From positions 62,001 through 126,000 of the forward strand of contig CAVRUR010000016.1 of the NCBI GenBank assembly GCA_963724365.1: a stretch of DNA of 64,000 nucleotides. The letters are read 5' to 3'. Source of the DNA: JALORV01 sp963724365. GTDB lineage: Bacteria > Pseudomonadota > Gammaproteobacteria > Burkholderiales > Burkholderiaceae_F. Made by a program: the position numbers and the translations under genes. The notes under the pieces were generated by a model. It worked only from the letters and a program-made list of their open reading frames with translations. It was not told the origin of the DNA and made no database searches. Shown here in pieces: positions 47,524-55,538 of the stretch; the first letter of the stretch is position 1; each line of letters starts with the position of its first letter.

Positions 47524-47541
47524 TAGAATCGACGGATTCTA
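47524..47541. promoter_or_regulatory. Palindrome in the ppsR/ppsA divergent spacer
   Basis: TAGAATC at 47524-47530 and GATTCTA at 47535-47541 form a perfect 7-bp inverted repeat around GACG, only 26 bp before the ppsA start. TAGAAT (47524-47529) would also serve as a -10 box for ppsA. It may be an operator or a 5' hairpin. I do not recognise a regulator for it. Confidence 0.45.
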
Positions 47542-47567
47542 GACATACAACCACAGCAGGAGAGGGC

Positions 47568-49961
47568 ATGCCACGCGGCGAGTACGTCGTACCGTTCAGT
47601 CAACTGAGGATGACGGATGTCGAGGCCGTCGGTGGAAAGAATGCGTCATTGGGCGAAATGTTGAGCCAGTTGTCGAGCGCGGGCATCCGGGTGCCCGATG
47701 GCTTTGCAACGACCGCGGACGCCTTTCGTGCCTTCATCGACGGCGGTGGCCTGCGACAACGCATCGCCGATGCGCTCGACCGACTCGACGTCGACGACGT
47801 ACGCGCGCTGGCCGCGACCGGAGCCGAAATTCGTTCGTGGCTGGTCAACACCCCATTTCCGCACCAACTTGAAGACGATGTTACTTCGTCTTTTCAAGGA
47901 CTTGAGAAATCTTCTTCAAGTGAAATGTCGTTTGCGGTGCGATCCAGCGCAACCGCCGAGGACCTGCCGGACGCCTCCTTTGCCGGGCAGCAGGAGACCT
48001 TCCTGAACGTCGTCGGAATCGCAGCGATCCTCGACCGGATCAAGCACGTCTTCGCCTCGCTCTACAACGACCGGGCGATTGCCTACCGGGTCCACAAGGG
48101 GTTTGCCCACGCCGACGTTGCGCTGTCGGCGGGCATCCAGCGCATGGTCCGGTCGGATCGCGGCGCCGCCGGCGTGATGTTCACGATGGATACCGAGTCC
48201 GGTTTCCGCGATGTCGTCTTCATCACGTCGAGCTACGGACTGGGCGAGACGGTCGTCCAGGGGGCGGTCAATCCGGACGAGTTCTATGTGCACAAGCCGA
48301 TGCTTGCGGCCGGCAAGCACTCGATCCTGCGCAAGTCGCTGGGATCCAAGCTGATCAAGATGGAGTTCGACCCTGCCGGCGGCGCCAGCCGGACCGTGCG
48401 TACGGTTGATGTATCCGACGCCGAGCGCCACCGCTTCTCGATCACGGACGCCGACGTGCTCGAACTGGCGCGCTATGCGATGCAGATAGAACAGCACTAC
48501 GGCCGGCCGATGGACATCGAGTGGGGCAAGGACGGTGCCGACGGACGCATCTACATCCTGCAGGCGCGTCCCGAGACAGTGAAGTCGCAGGCAAGCGTCG
48601 AAACGCAGCAACGCTTCAAGCTGAAGGGCAAGGGAGCGGTCCTGATCTCCGGGCGCGCGATCGGCCAGAAGATCGGTGTCGGGGTCGTGCGCAACATCCG
48701 CAGCTCCGCCGAAATGGAGCGCGTGCTGCCGGGCGACGTACTGGTGACCGACATGACCGACCCCAACTGGGAACCGGTGATGAAGCGGGCGGCGGCGATT
48801 GTCACCAACCGTGGTGGCCGCACCTGCCATGCCGCCATCATTGCGCGAGAACTCGGCATCCCTGCCGTCGTGGGCTGTGGACATGCAACGCATGTGCTGA
48901 AGGAAGGCGCGACGGTGACGGTGTCCTGTGCCGAAGGTGACACCGGCAACATCTATGCCGGCGCGCTCGAGATGGAAGTCGAGACGCTTCAGCAGGGGGC
49001 GCTGCCGAAGATCCCGGTCAAGATCATGATGAACGTCGGCAACCCGCAGCTCGCCTTCGACTTCCAGGCCTTGCCGAACGCCGGCGTCGGCCTGGCGCGG
49101 CTCGAGTTCATCATCAACAACAACATCGGCGTGCATCCGAAGGCGGTGCTCGAGTATCCGAACCTCGATCACGACCTGAAGGTGGCGGTCGAACGGCTTG
49201 CCGCGGGCTACGACTCGCCGCGCGCCTTTTTCGAGGCCAAGCTCGCCGAGGGCATCGCGACGATCGGTGCGGCCTTCTGGCCGAAGCCGGTGATCGTGCG
49301 GATGTCCGACTTCAAGAGCAACGAGTACAAGAAGCTGATCGGCGGCTCGCGCTACGAACCCGACGAGGAAAATCCGATGCTGGGATTCCGCGGCGCGGCG
49401 CGCTACATCGCCGACTCGTTCCGCGAATGCTTCCGCATGGAGGCGGCAGCGCTCAAGCGCGTGCGCGAGGTCATGGGCCTGACCAATGTCGAGATCATGG
49501 TGCCGTTCGTGCGCACGCTGGGAGAGGCGAAGCGCGTGACCGAGCTGCTGGCGGAAAGTGGCCTGCAGCGCGGCAGCGGCGCAGTCGACGGAGCCGGCGG
49601 GCTGCGGCTGATCATGATGTGCGAAGTGCCGTCGAATGCGTTGCTGGCGAACCAGTTCCTCGACTACTTCGACGGCTTCTCGATCGGATCGAACGACCTG
49701 ACCCAGTTGACGCTCGGGCTGGACCGCGACTCCGGGCTGGTCGCCGAGGGCTTCGACGAGCGCGATCCGGCGGTCAAGGCCCTGTTGCAGATGGCGATCA
49801 GTGCGTGCCGCGCCCGCGGCAAGTACATTGGCATCTGCGGGCAGGGTCCGTCGGACCATGCCGACTTTGCGGAGTGGCTGATGGAGCAGGGCATCGAGTC
49901 GATCTCGCTGAACCCGGACACCGTCGTGGCAACGTGGCAACGACTGGCGCGCGCGGCATGA
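47568..49961 (+). CDS. ppsA: Phosphoenolpyruvate synthase
   Basis: Makes PEP from pyruvate with ATP, yielding AMP and phosphate, in gluconeogenesis; 797 residues, intact. The ATP-grasp half shows VGGKNASLGEML, SFAVRSSATAEDLPDASFAG and GLGETVVQGAVNPDEFYV. The phosphohistidine domain has H421 in GGRTCHAAIIARELGIPAVV; the adjacent Thr is the residue PpsR phosphorylates. The C-terminal TIM barrel ends with GFSIGSNDLTQLTLGLDRDS and IGICGQGPSDHADFAEWL, including the catalytic Cys. ATG 47568 follows AGGAGAGGGC. The short stretch 47871-47926 is strikingly A/T-rich with several small hairpins (see findings). Confidence 0.97.
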   Translation: MPRGEYVVPFSQLRMTDVEAVGGKNASLGEMLSQLSSAGIRVPDGFATTADAFRAFIDGGGLRQRIADALDRLDVDDVRALAATGAEIRSWLVNTPFPHQLEDDVTSSFQGLEKSSSSEMSFAVRSSATAEDLPDASFAGQQETFLNVVGIAAILDRIKHVFASLYNDRAIAYRVHKGFAHADVALSAGIQRMVRSDRGAAGVMFTMDTESGFRDVVFITSSYGLGETVVQGAVNPDEFYVHKPMLAAGKHSILRKSLGSKLIKMEFDPAGGASRTVRTVDVSDAERHRFSITDADVLELARYAMQIEQHYGRPMDIEWGKDGADGRIYILQARPETVKSQASVETQQRFKLKGKGAVLISGRAIGQKIGVGVVRNIRSSAEMERVLPGDVLVTDMTDPNWEPVMKRAAAIVTNRGGRTCHAAIIARELGIPAVVGCGHATHVLKEGATVTVSCAEGDTGNIYAGALEMEVETLQQGALPKIPVKIMMNVGNPQLAFDFQALPNAGVGLARLEFIINNNIGVHPKAVLEYPNLDHDLKVAVERLAAGYDSPRAFFEAKLAEGIATIGAAFWPKPVIVRMSDFKSNEYKKLIGGSRYEPDEENPMLGFRGAARYIADSFRECFRMEAAALKRVREVMGLTNVEIMVPFVRTLGEAKRVTELLAESGLQRGSGAVDGAGGLRLIMMCEVPSNALLANQFLDYFDGFSIGSNDLTQLTLGLDRDSGLVAEGFDERDPAVKALLQMAISACRARGKYIGICGQGPSDHADFAEWLMEQGIESISLNPDTVVATWQRLARAA

Positions 49962-50058
49962 GCCGGGGCGCGTCGGTGGCACCATTCGTCGCCATGAACG
50001 CCGGCCCGCTTGATTTGCCACGTTCCATCCGCACGTAGCGCGAGAGGAAGGAACCGTC

Positions 50059-50487
50059 ATGGATAGCTACATCATATGGTTCGTCGTCGCCTTTGGGCTG
50101 CTGGTTGCCGAGTTGCTGACCGGCACCTTCTACCTGCTGGTGATCTCCATCGCACTCGCGGTCGCCGGAGTGTCGGCGTGGCTCGGTGCACCGACGGCGC
50201 TGCAGTTCGTCGTGGCGGCCGCGATCGGCCTGGGCGGCTCGATGTGGTTGCGTGCCACGCGCTTTGGCAAGAGGCTGCACGAGCGTGGCGACGATCGGGT
50301 CCAGAACATGGACATCGGCCAGTCTTTGCGCGTCGAGAACTGGACTGCTGCCCGCACCGCTCGCGCGAACTACCGCGGGGCAGTCTGGGATGTCGAGCTG
50401 GCTCCCGGTGAGCCGGCGGCCAGCGGCGAGTTCGTTATCCGCGAAATCAACGCCAATCGCCTGATCGTCGCACTCAAACCGCGCTAG
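50059..50487 (+). CDS. NfeD family membrane protein
   Basis: 142 residues: two to three membrane helices (IIWFVVAFGLLVAELLTG, FYLLVISIALAVAGVSAWL, ALQFVVAAAIGLGGSMWL) and a C-terminal OB-fold domain (from about residue 85: GQSLRVENWTAARTARANYR to LIVALKPR). This short form without a protease domain is the NfeD1b type. It is nearly always encoded beside an SPFH/stomatin gene, as here (next gene 9 bp downstream), and the pair is thought to act together in membrane quality control or microdomains. ATG 50059 is preceded by AGGAAGGAACC. Confidence 0.88.
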   Translation: MDSYIIWFVVAFGLLVAELLTGTFYLLVISIALAVAGVSAWLGAPTALQFVVAAAIGLGGSMWLRATRFGKRLHERGDDRVQNMDIGQSLRVENWTAARTARANYRGAVWDVELAPGEPAASGEFVIREINANRLIVALKPR

Positions 50488-50496
50488 GAGACTGTC

Positions 50497-51438
50497 ATGC
50501 CGATTCCATACGTCGACGGGGTATCGATCATCGCGGTCGTCATCCTCGTGGTGGCGGTCACCTTCGTCATCAAGGCGGTCAAGGTCGTCCCGCAGCAGAA
50601 CGCCTGGGTGGTTGAGCGGCTCGGGAAGTTCCACGCGGTGCTGCAGCCGGGCTTGAACATAGTCATCCCGTTTGTGGACCGGCTCGCCTACAAGCACAGT
50701 CTGAAGGAGGTTCCACTCGACACGCCGAGCCAGGTCTGCATCACCAGGGACAACACCCAGCTGCAGGTCGACGGGGTGCTGTACTTCCAGGTCACCGATC
50801 CGCAGCGGGCGTCCTACGGCGCCAGCAACTACATCCTTGCGATCACGCAGCTGGCGCAGACGACCCTGCGCTCGGTGATCGGCAAGCTCGAACTCGACAA
50901 GACGTTCGAGGAGCGGGAGTTCATCAACCACAGTGTCGTGTCGGCGATCGACGAGGCGGCGATGAACTGGGGCGTGAAGGTGCTGCGTTACGAGATCAAG
51001 GACATTACGCCACCGAACGCGATTCTCCATGCCATGCAGGCACAGATCACCGCCGAGCGCGAGAAGCGCGCACTGATCGCATCGTCCGAGGGCCGCAAGC
51101 AGGAGCAGATCAATATCGCCACCGGCGCGCGCGAGGCTGCCATCGCCAAGTCCGAGGGCGAGAAGCAGGCGCAGATCAATGTCGCGCTGGGCGAGGCCTC
51201 GGCCATCGTCGCGATCGCCGATGCGACCGCCAAGGCCATCCGCCAGGTGGCTCAGGCCACGCGCGAACCCGGTGGAATGGAGGCGGTCAACCTCAAGGTT
51301 GCCGAGCGCTATGTCGACGCGTTCAGCAACCTCGCAAAGCAGAACAACACGCTGATCGTCCCGGCCAACCTCGGCGATGTGGCGGGCCTGATTTCAACGG
51401 CCATGACCGTCATCAAGGCACAACCGGCTGCTCAATAG
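50497..51438 (+). CDS. SPFH-domain (stomatin/paraslipin-like) protein
   Basis: Membrane-anchored band-7 protein, 313 residues, intact. An N-terminal hydrophobic helix (VSIIAVVILVVAVTFVIKAV) is followed by the SPFH domain starting VVPQQNAWVVERLGKFHAVL and including LDTPSQVCITRDN and the YEIKDITPPNAILHAMQAQI segment. A long Ala/Glu-rich helical region (EGRKQEQINIATGAREAAIA, then EGEKQAQINVALGEASAIVA) gives oligomerisation. This layout matches QmcA/slipin proteins. With NfeD it forms the conserved pair. Function is scaffold-like; direct substrates are unknown. Confidence 0.92.
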   Translation: MPIPYVDGVSIIAVVILVVAVTFVIKAVKVVPQQNAWVVERLGKFHAVLQPGLNIVIPFVDRLAYKHSLKEVPLDTPSQVCITRDNTQLQVDGVLYFQVTDPQRASYGASNYILAITQLAQTTLRSVIGKLELDKTFEEREFINHSVVSAIDEAAMNWGVKVLRYEIKDITPPNAILHAMQAQITAEREKRALIASSEGRKQEQINIATGAREAAIAKSEGEKQAQINVALGEASAIVAIADATAKAIRQVAQATREPGGMEAVNLKVAERYVDAFSNLAKQNNTLIVPANLGDVAGLISTAMTVIKAQPAAQ

Positions 51439-51447
51439 GACGATCGG

Positions 51448-51558
51448 GTGGAGTTCGTCATTGCGGGCATCGGCCTGGTGCTGGCCGTGTGGATGATTCT
51501 CGGCGCGCGCGGCCGGCACCGCTCGACCGGGCAAGAGGACAAGGAACGGGACGGGTGA
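51448..51558 (+). CDS. Putative 36-residue single-span membrane protein
   Basis: A small reading frame beginning GTG at 51448, 9 bp after the SPFH stop, with AGGA at 51437-51440 as a well-spaced ribosome site. The peptide opens VEFVIAGIGLVLAVWMILGA, a good membrane helix, followed by a basic then acidic tail (RGRHRSTGQEDKERDG). It ends 38 bp before the CBS-domain gene. Position, ribosome site and composition suggest a real small membrane protein, possibly an accessory of the NfeD/SPFH pair. I know no family for it, and chance cannot be ruled out at this length. Confidence 0.5.
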   Translation: MEFVIAGIGLVLAVWMILGARGRHRSTGQEDKERDG

Positions 51559-51596
51559 GACGGCGATCGGCTGCCCGCGAGCCCTGAGGAGACGGC

Positions 51597-53495
51597 ATGG
51601 CGGCACCCACGATCGCAGCAGGCCTGCGGCAGCTTTTATCCGCCCACCTGCCGTTCTCCGCCATGGCGGCGGCAGACCTGGATCTGATCATCGACAGCGT
51701 CCAGATCGCCTACTACGCCCCCGGTGAGATCGTGCTGGCGCCCAGCGGCGCCGTTCCAACGCACTGCCTGATCGTCAAGCAGGGGCGTGTCCAGGGTGAG
51801 GCGCCCGACGCGAAAGGCATCGCCTACGAGGCCGGCGTCGGCGACTGCTTTCCCGTCGGAGCACTGCTTGCGGAACGCGCGGTGACGCTGACCTACCGCT
51901 CGGTCGGCGACACCTTTTGCCTGCTGCTGCCGCGCGAGAAGTTCTTCGAGCTCGCGCAGCGCAGCGGCCCGTTCATGGACATCTGCAAGCGTCGCCTCGG
52001 TGCGCTGCTCGACCTGTCGCGGCAGCAGTTGCAGCAGAACTACGCAACCGAGGCGTCGGCTGAGCGAACGATGGGCACTCCGCTCGGGGAGCTGCTGCGG
52101 GCGCAGCCACTGACCTGTCCGCCGGATACGCCGCTGCGGGATGCCTTTGGCCGGATGCATGCGAATCATGTCGGATCGATCGTGGTCGTCGAACAGAGCC
52201 CGGTGGGCGAGATCGTCAGCGGAATCCTCACGCGCACGGACCTGATCGGTCGCGTCATCCTGCCCGAGGTGCCACTGTCGACGCCGGTGAGCGCGGTGAT
52301 GTCGCGCAAGGTCCTGACGCTGGACGCCGACGAGACTGCTGCCGATGCCACGCTGCTGATGGCTGAGCATTCGATCCGCCACATTCCGGTGCTGCGCAAG
52401 GTGGATGGCCGCACGCGCGTGGCGGGCGTGGTCTCGGAGCGTGACCTGTTTGCGCTGCAACGACTGACCGTCCGGCAGCTCGCCGTGGCGATCCGCCGCA
52501 GCGAGGACGTCGATGCCCTGGTCGTGGCGGCCGCCGACGTACGGCGTCTGTCGCACCATCTGGTCGCGCAAGGTGTCGCTGCTGCGCAGCTGACTCGGCT
52601 GATCAGCCATCTGAACGACCAGCTGACCGTGCGCCTGCTGACGCTCGGCACACAACGCTTTTCGGTCGATCCGCAGAGTTTCTGCTGGCTGTCGTTCGGG
52701 AGCGAAGGGCGGGGGGAGCAGACCATCGCCACCGACCAGGACAACGGCATCCTGTACGTCGCGGATGCGACGACGCAGGAGCACATGCTCGAACTGGCCG
52801 ACTGGACCAATGAGCAGCTCGCCGCCTGCGGTTTTCCGCTGTGCAAGGGCAATATCATGGCGCGCAACCCGGCCTGGTGTCTCGACTATGCAGGCTGGGA
52901 TGCGCTGTTCTCGGGCTGGATTGACCGCGGCGATCCGGAAGCACTGCTCAATGCCAGCATCTTCTTCGACTTTCGCCCGCTTTACGGCGACTCCGGCCTC
53001 GCCAACGGGCTGCGCGAGGAGGTCGTTCAGCGTGCTGAACGCAACGGGCGGTTCCTCAAGCAGATGGCAGGTAACGCCTTGCGCAATCGCCCGCCCGCGG
53101 GTCGTGGCATCGTCGATTCGCTTTTCGGCGAGGGCGGGCCCGCGCGGGTCGACCTGAAGATGCACGGCACCGTACCCTTTGTCGACGCGGCGCGCATCTG
53201 GGCGCTGGCGGCCGGCCTGCACGAGACCAACACAGCCGAACGCCTGAAGCGGCTGGGAGAGTCGGGCCGCTTGCCGGAAGTCGACGTGCGCGCGTGGGTG
53301 CCCTCGTTCGAGTTCTTCCAGCTAATGCGCCTGCGCGCGCAGCATCGCCGCGCTCAGATGTATGCAGGTACCGGCGACAATCCGAACGAAATCGAACTGG
53401 CCGAGCTCTCGGCGCTGGACCGCCGCATCGTCAACGAAGCTTTCCGACAGGCGCGCAAGGTGCAGCAGCGCCTTGAACTCGATTATCCGGGCTGA
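51597..53495 (+). CDS. cNMP-binding/CBS/DUF294 nucleotidyltransferase-like protein
   Basis: 632 residues, intact, four modules in order. A cyclic-nucleotide-binding-like beta-roll is at about 10-125 (PGEIVLAPSGAVPTHCLIVK). A CBS pair lies at about 160-290 (LRDAFGRMHANHVGSIVVVE, then LLMAEHSIRHIPVLRKVDG). A DUF294 nucleotidyltransferase-like core around 365-390 reads FGSEGRGEQTIATDQDNGIL. A DUF294_C helical domain follows. The G-S-E-G-R and D-x-D pattern resembles GlnD and other PII-type transferases. Such proteins are thought to be ligand-sensing signal transducers; neither the ligand nor the target is known. The next gene, an exonuclease, starts one base after its stop codon, and the pair is often seen together. 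Confidence 0.88.
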   Translation: MAAPTIAAGLRQLLSAHLPFSAMAAADLDLIIDSVQIAYYAPGEIVLAPSGAVPTHCLIVKQGRVQGEAPDAKGIAYEAGVGDCFPVGALLAERAVTLTYRSVGDTFCLLLPREKFFELAQRSGPFMDICKRRLGALLDLSRQQLQQNYATEASAERTMGTPLGELLRAQPLTCPPDTPLRDAFGRMHANHVGSIVVVEQSPVGEIVSGILTRTDLIGRVILPEVPLSTPVSAVMSRKVLTLDADETAADATLLMAEHSIRHIPVLRKVDGRTRVAGVVSERDLFALQRLTVRQLAVAIRRSEDVDALVVAAADVRRLSHHLVAQGVAAAQLTRLISHLNDQLTVRLLTLGTQRFSVDPQSFCWLSFGSEGRGEQTIATDQDNGILYVADATTQEHMLELADWTNEQLAACGFPLCKGNIMARNPAWCLDYAGWDALFSGWIDRGDPEALLNASIFFDFRPLYGDSGLANGLREEVVQRAERNGRFLKQMAGNALRNRPPAGRGIVDSLFGEGGPARVDLKMHGTVPFVDAARIWALAAGLHETNTAERLKRLGESGRLPEVDVRAWVPSFEFFQLMRLRAQHRRAQMYAGTGDNPNEIELAELSALDRRIVNEAFRQARKVQQRLELDYPG

Positions 53496-53496
53496 C

Positions 53497-54117
53497 ATGG
53501 GAATCCTGGATTGGCTGTCAGGCCGAAGCCGCAAGCCGGGTTCCGAGCGCTGGGTCGTCGTCGATGTCGAAACCAGCGGAATGAACGTCGCCAGTGACGA
53601 GCTGATCGCCATCGGCGCGGTTGCGATGATCGATGGACGCGTCGTTCCGGGCGACAGCATCGAGATCATCGTCAAGCAGAGTGCGGTGAGTTCGCGCGAG
53701 AACATCCTCGTGCATGGTGTCGGTGCGCAGGCGCAACTCAACGGCACCGATCCGGCGCATGCGGTGAGGGCGTTCATGGACTATGTCGGGCGCGCCCCGA
53801 TGCTGGCGTTTCATGCGCCATTTGACCGCGGGTTCCTGGCCCGGGTCACCAAGCACTACGTGAATCAGCCGTTCGACAATCCGTGGCTGGACCTGGCCGA
53901 ACTCGCGCCGGCACTGGATCCGAAAGCGCGGCTACGGTCGCTGGATGAATGGCTGCAGCACTACAGGATCCCGGTGTCCGTCCGGCACAGCGCGGCGGCC
54001 GACGCCTTTGCCACCGCCTTACTGATGGCGCGCCTGCTGCCCGAGGCGCGTAGACAGGGGTCGGTCGGATTCAACGCGATGCAGCAGCTGGCCCGGCAGG
54101 CCAAGTGGTTGCATTGA
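53497..54117 (+). CDS. DEDDh-type 3'-5' exonuclease (DnaQ-like)
   Basis: 206 residues. The exonuclease motifs are ExoI WVVVDVETSGMNVASDELIA (Asp-x-Glu), ExoII FHAPFDRGFLARVTKHY (Asp) and ExoIII VRHSAAADAFATALLMARLL (His and Asp, DEDDh). The N-terminal extension MGILDWLSGRSRKPGSER lies before the fold. It is not the polymerase epsilon subunit by itself, lacking the C-terminal clamp and alpha-binding tail. These stand-alone forms are usually annotated as DNA polymerase III epsilon-like. It begins directly after the DUF294 gene (CTGACATG), so coupling with that sensor is likely. Confidence 0.85.
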   Translation: MGILDWLSGRSRKPGSERWVVVDVETSGMNVASDELIAIGAVAMIDGRVVPGDSIEIIVKQSAVSSRENILVHGVGAQAQLNGTDPAHAVRAFMDYVGRAPMLAFHAPFDRGFLARVTKHYVNQPFDNPWLDLAELAPALDPKARLRSLDEWLQHYRIPVSVRHSAAADAFATALLMARLLPEARRQGSVGFNAMQQLARQAKWLH

Positions 54118-54171
54118 GGTCGACCCTGCAGACTCCGGTCGTGCCGCCCACAGGCACCAGTCGGCGGAAGA

Positions 54172-54621
54172 CTATCGGCTGCGCTGCTTCAACAGGCGCG
54201 TCTGCTGGCGCTTCCAGTCCTTGTCGGCCTCACTTGATCGCTTCTCGAACTGCCGCTTGCCCTTCGCGAGTCCGACTTCGAGCTTGATGCGTCCTTTGAG
54301 GTAATGCAGGTCGAGCGGTACCAGTGCGTAGCCCGCGCGTTCGACCTTGCCGATCAGCTTGCGGATCTCTTCGGCGTTCAGCAGCAGCTTGCGGGTGCGG
54401 ACCGGATCGGGGGTGATGTGCGTGGACGCAGTCGGCAGCGGGCTGATGTGCCCGTTCAGCAGGAAAAGCTCACCCGAGCGGATCACGACATAGGCTTCGT
54501 TGAGCTGCGCGCGACCGGCACGGATCGCCTTGACTTCCCAGCCCTCGAGGACCATGCCGGCTTCGTACCGGTCCTCGATGAAGTAATCGTGCTGCGCCTT
54601 CTTGTTCTGGACGATCGCCAC
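54172..54621 (-). CDS. smpB: SsrA-binding protein SmpB
   Basis: Partner of tmRNA in rescue of stalled ribosomes; 149 residues, intact. Core blocks: MAIVQNKKAQHDYFIEDRYE, GMVLEGWEVKAIRAGRAQLN, ELFLLNGHISPL, TRKLLLNAEEIRKLIGKVE and YALVPLDLHYLKGRIKLEVG. The C-terminal tail KGKRQFEKRSSEADKDWKR is the part that folds in the mRNA channel. ATG 54621 is clear. It is divergent from ratA-rnfH across a spacer holding long inverted repeats, an order also found in E. coli. No ssrA gene was seen in this window. Confidence 0.97.
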   Translation of the reverse strand: MAIVQNKKAQHDYFIEDRYEAGMVLEGWEVKAIRAGRAQLNEAYVVIRSGELFLLNGHISPLPTASTHITPDPVRTRKLLLNAEEIRKLIGKVERAGYALVPLDLHYLKGRIKLEVGLAKGKRQFEKRSSEADKDWKRQQTRLLKQRSR

Positions 54622-54667
54622 GGCAAACCGCCTGCCCGACGTGAATAGAATCCGCGTTTATATCTCA

Positions 54668-54808
54668 GAGAGCCTATCTCAGAGTCCCCGGTGGTCGCGG
54701 TGTTGGCCGGCTCGGCAGTAGGCCCGGCTACTGTCCTTCGCCAGCCGCCTTGCATCCACCCGCTTCTCTTGGCAACGCGATCCATCGGGGACTCTGAGAT
54801 AGGCTCTC
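54668..54808. repeat. 141-bp element bounded by 27-bp inverted repeats
   Basis: The left arm (54668-54694, GAGAGCCTATCTCAGAGTCC then CCGGTGG) matches the reverse complement of the right arm (54782-54808) at 26 of 27 positions. A third copy of TATCTCAGAG lies just outside at 54661-54670. Near the centre CAGTAG (54716-54721) pairs with CTACTG (54728-54733). The right arm ends two bases before the ratA ATG and includes its only ribosome-site candidate (AGG). It could be a small non-autonomous mobile element or a regulatory RNA fold. Confidence 0.7.
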
Positions 54809-54810
54809 AC

Positions 54811-55251
54811 ATGCCGCACGTCGAACGATCCGTCCTGGTCCATTACAGCGCCGAGCAGATGTTTGATCTGGTGGCCGACGTTGAGGGCTATCCGGGCTTC
54901 CTGCCCTGGTGCAGCGGTGCGAAGGTTGCTCCGGACCATGGCGGCGGCCTGGACGCGAGCCTGGACATTGACTATCGCGGCATTCGCTCGAGGTTCACGA
55001 CGCGCAACCAGTTGCGCTACCCGGAGCAGATCCGCATGTCGCTGGTCAATGGACCGTTCCGGTCGCTCGACGGTCACTGGCACTTCCATTCGCTGCGTCC
55101 CGGCGCGTGCAAGGTGCAGCTGAGCCTGCATTACGAGTTCGCCAGCGGACTGCTGGGGAGAGCGGTCGCACCCGTCTTCGATTTCATCGCGAACTCGCTG
55201 ATCGACTCGTTCGCCCGGCGCGCCGAGTTCATCTACGGGCCGAGCGAGTGA
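54811..55251 (+). CDS. ratA: RatA/COQ10-type START-domain protein
   Basis: SRPBCC protein of 146 residues. It starts MPHVERSVLVHYSAEQMFDL and contains VEGYPGFLPWCSGAKVA and GPFRSLDGHWHFHSL, hallmarks of the RatA/Coq10 family. E. coli RatA was described as a toxin that blocks 70S assembly, while mitochondrial and many bacterial relatives bind ubiquinone; sequence cannot choose. The family's usual C-terminal FEFASGLLGRAVAPVFDFI-like region is present. ATG 54811 is preferred; the frame is open upstream through the inverted repeat. It overlaps rnfH (GTGA). Confidence 0.9.
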   Translation: MPHVERSVLVHYSAEQMFDLVADVEGYPGFLPWCSGAKVAPDHGGGLDASLDIDYRGIRSRFTTRNQLRYPEQIRMSLVNGPFRSLDGHWHFHSLRPGACKVQLSLHYEFASGLLGRAVAPVFDFIANSLIDSFARRAEFIYGPSE

Positions 55252-55538
55252 TCGTCACGGTGGTCTTCGCGGCTCCGGAGCGGCGGATCGTTCTACAGGT
55301 CGAGGTCGAAACCGGGGTGACGGTCGAAGAGGCCATCATCGCCTCAGGCGTGCTTTCGCTCGAGCCGGGCCTGCGTCTGCGGACCCTGAGTGTCGGTGTC
55401 TGGAATCGCGCGGCCAGACTGGAACAGCACGTGCGTGAGGGTGACCGTATCGAGATCTACCGTCCGCTGCAGGTCGATCCCAAGGAAGCCCGGCGCGTCC
55501 GTGCCGACATCCGTCGACGACGACGGCCGGAGGGCTAG
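55248..55538 (+). CDS. rnfH: RnfH family ubiquitin-fold protein
   Basis: 96 residues with the beta-grasp pattern of the RnfH/RatB family: VIVTVVFAAPERRIVLQVEV, GVTVEEAIIASGVL, LSVGVWNRAARLEQHVREGD and the highly conserved RIEIYRPLQVDPKEARRVRA. Its exact function is unknown; it was named from an Rnf electron-transport operon in Rhodobacter and is widely paired with ratA. The start is GTG 55248 in a four-base overlap with the ratA stop. Its TAG overlaps, tail to tail, the stop of the DUF4124 gene. Confidence 0.9.
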   Translation: MIVTVVFAAPERRIVLQVEVETGVTVEEAIIASGVLSLEPGLRLRTLSVGVWNRAARLEQHVREGDRIEIYRPLQVDPKEARRVRADIRRRRRPEG

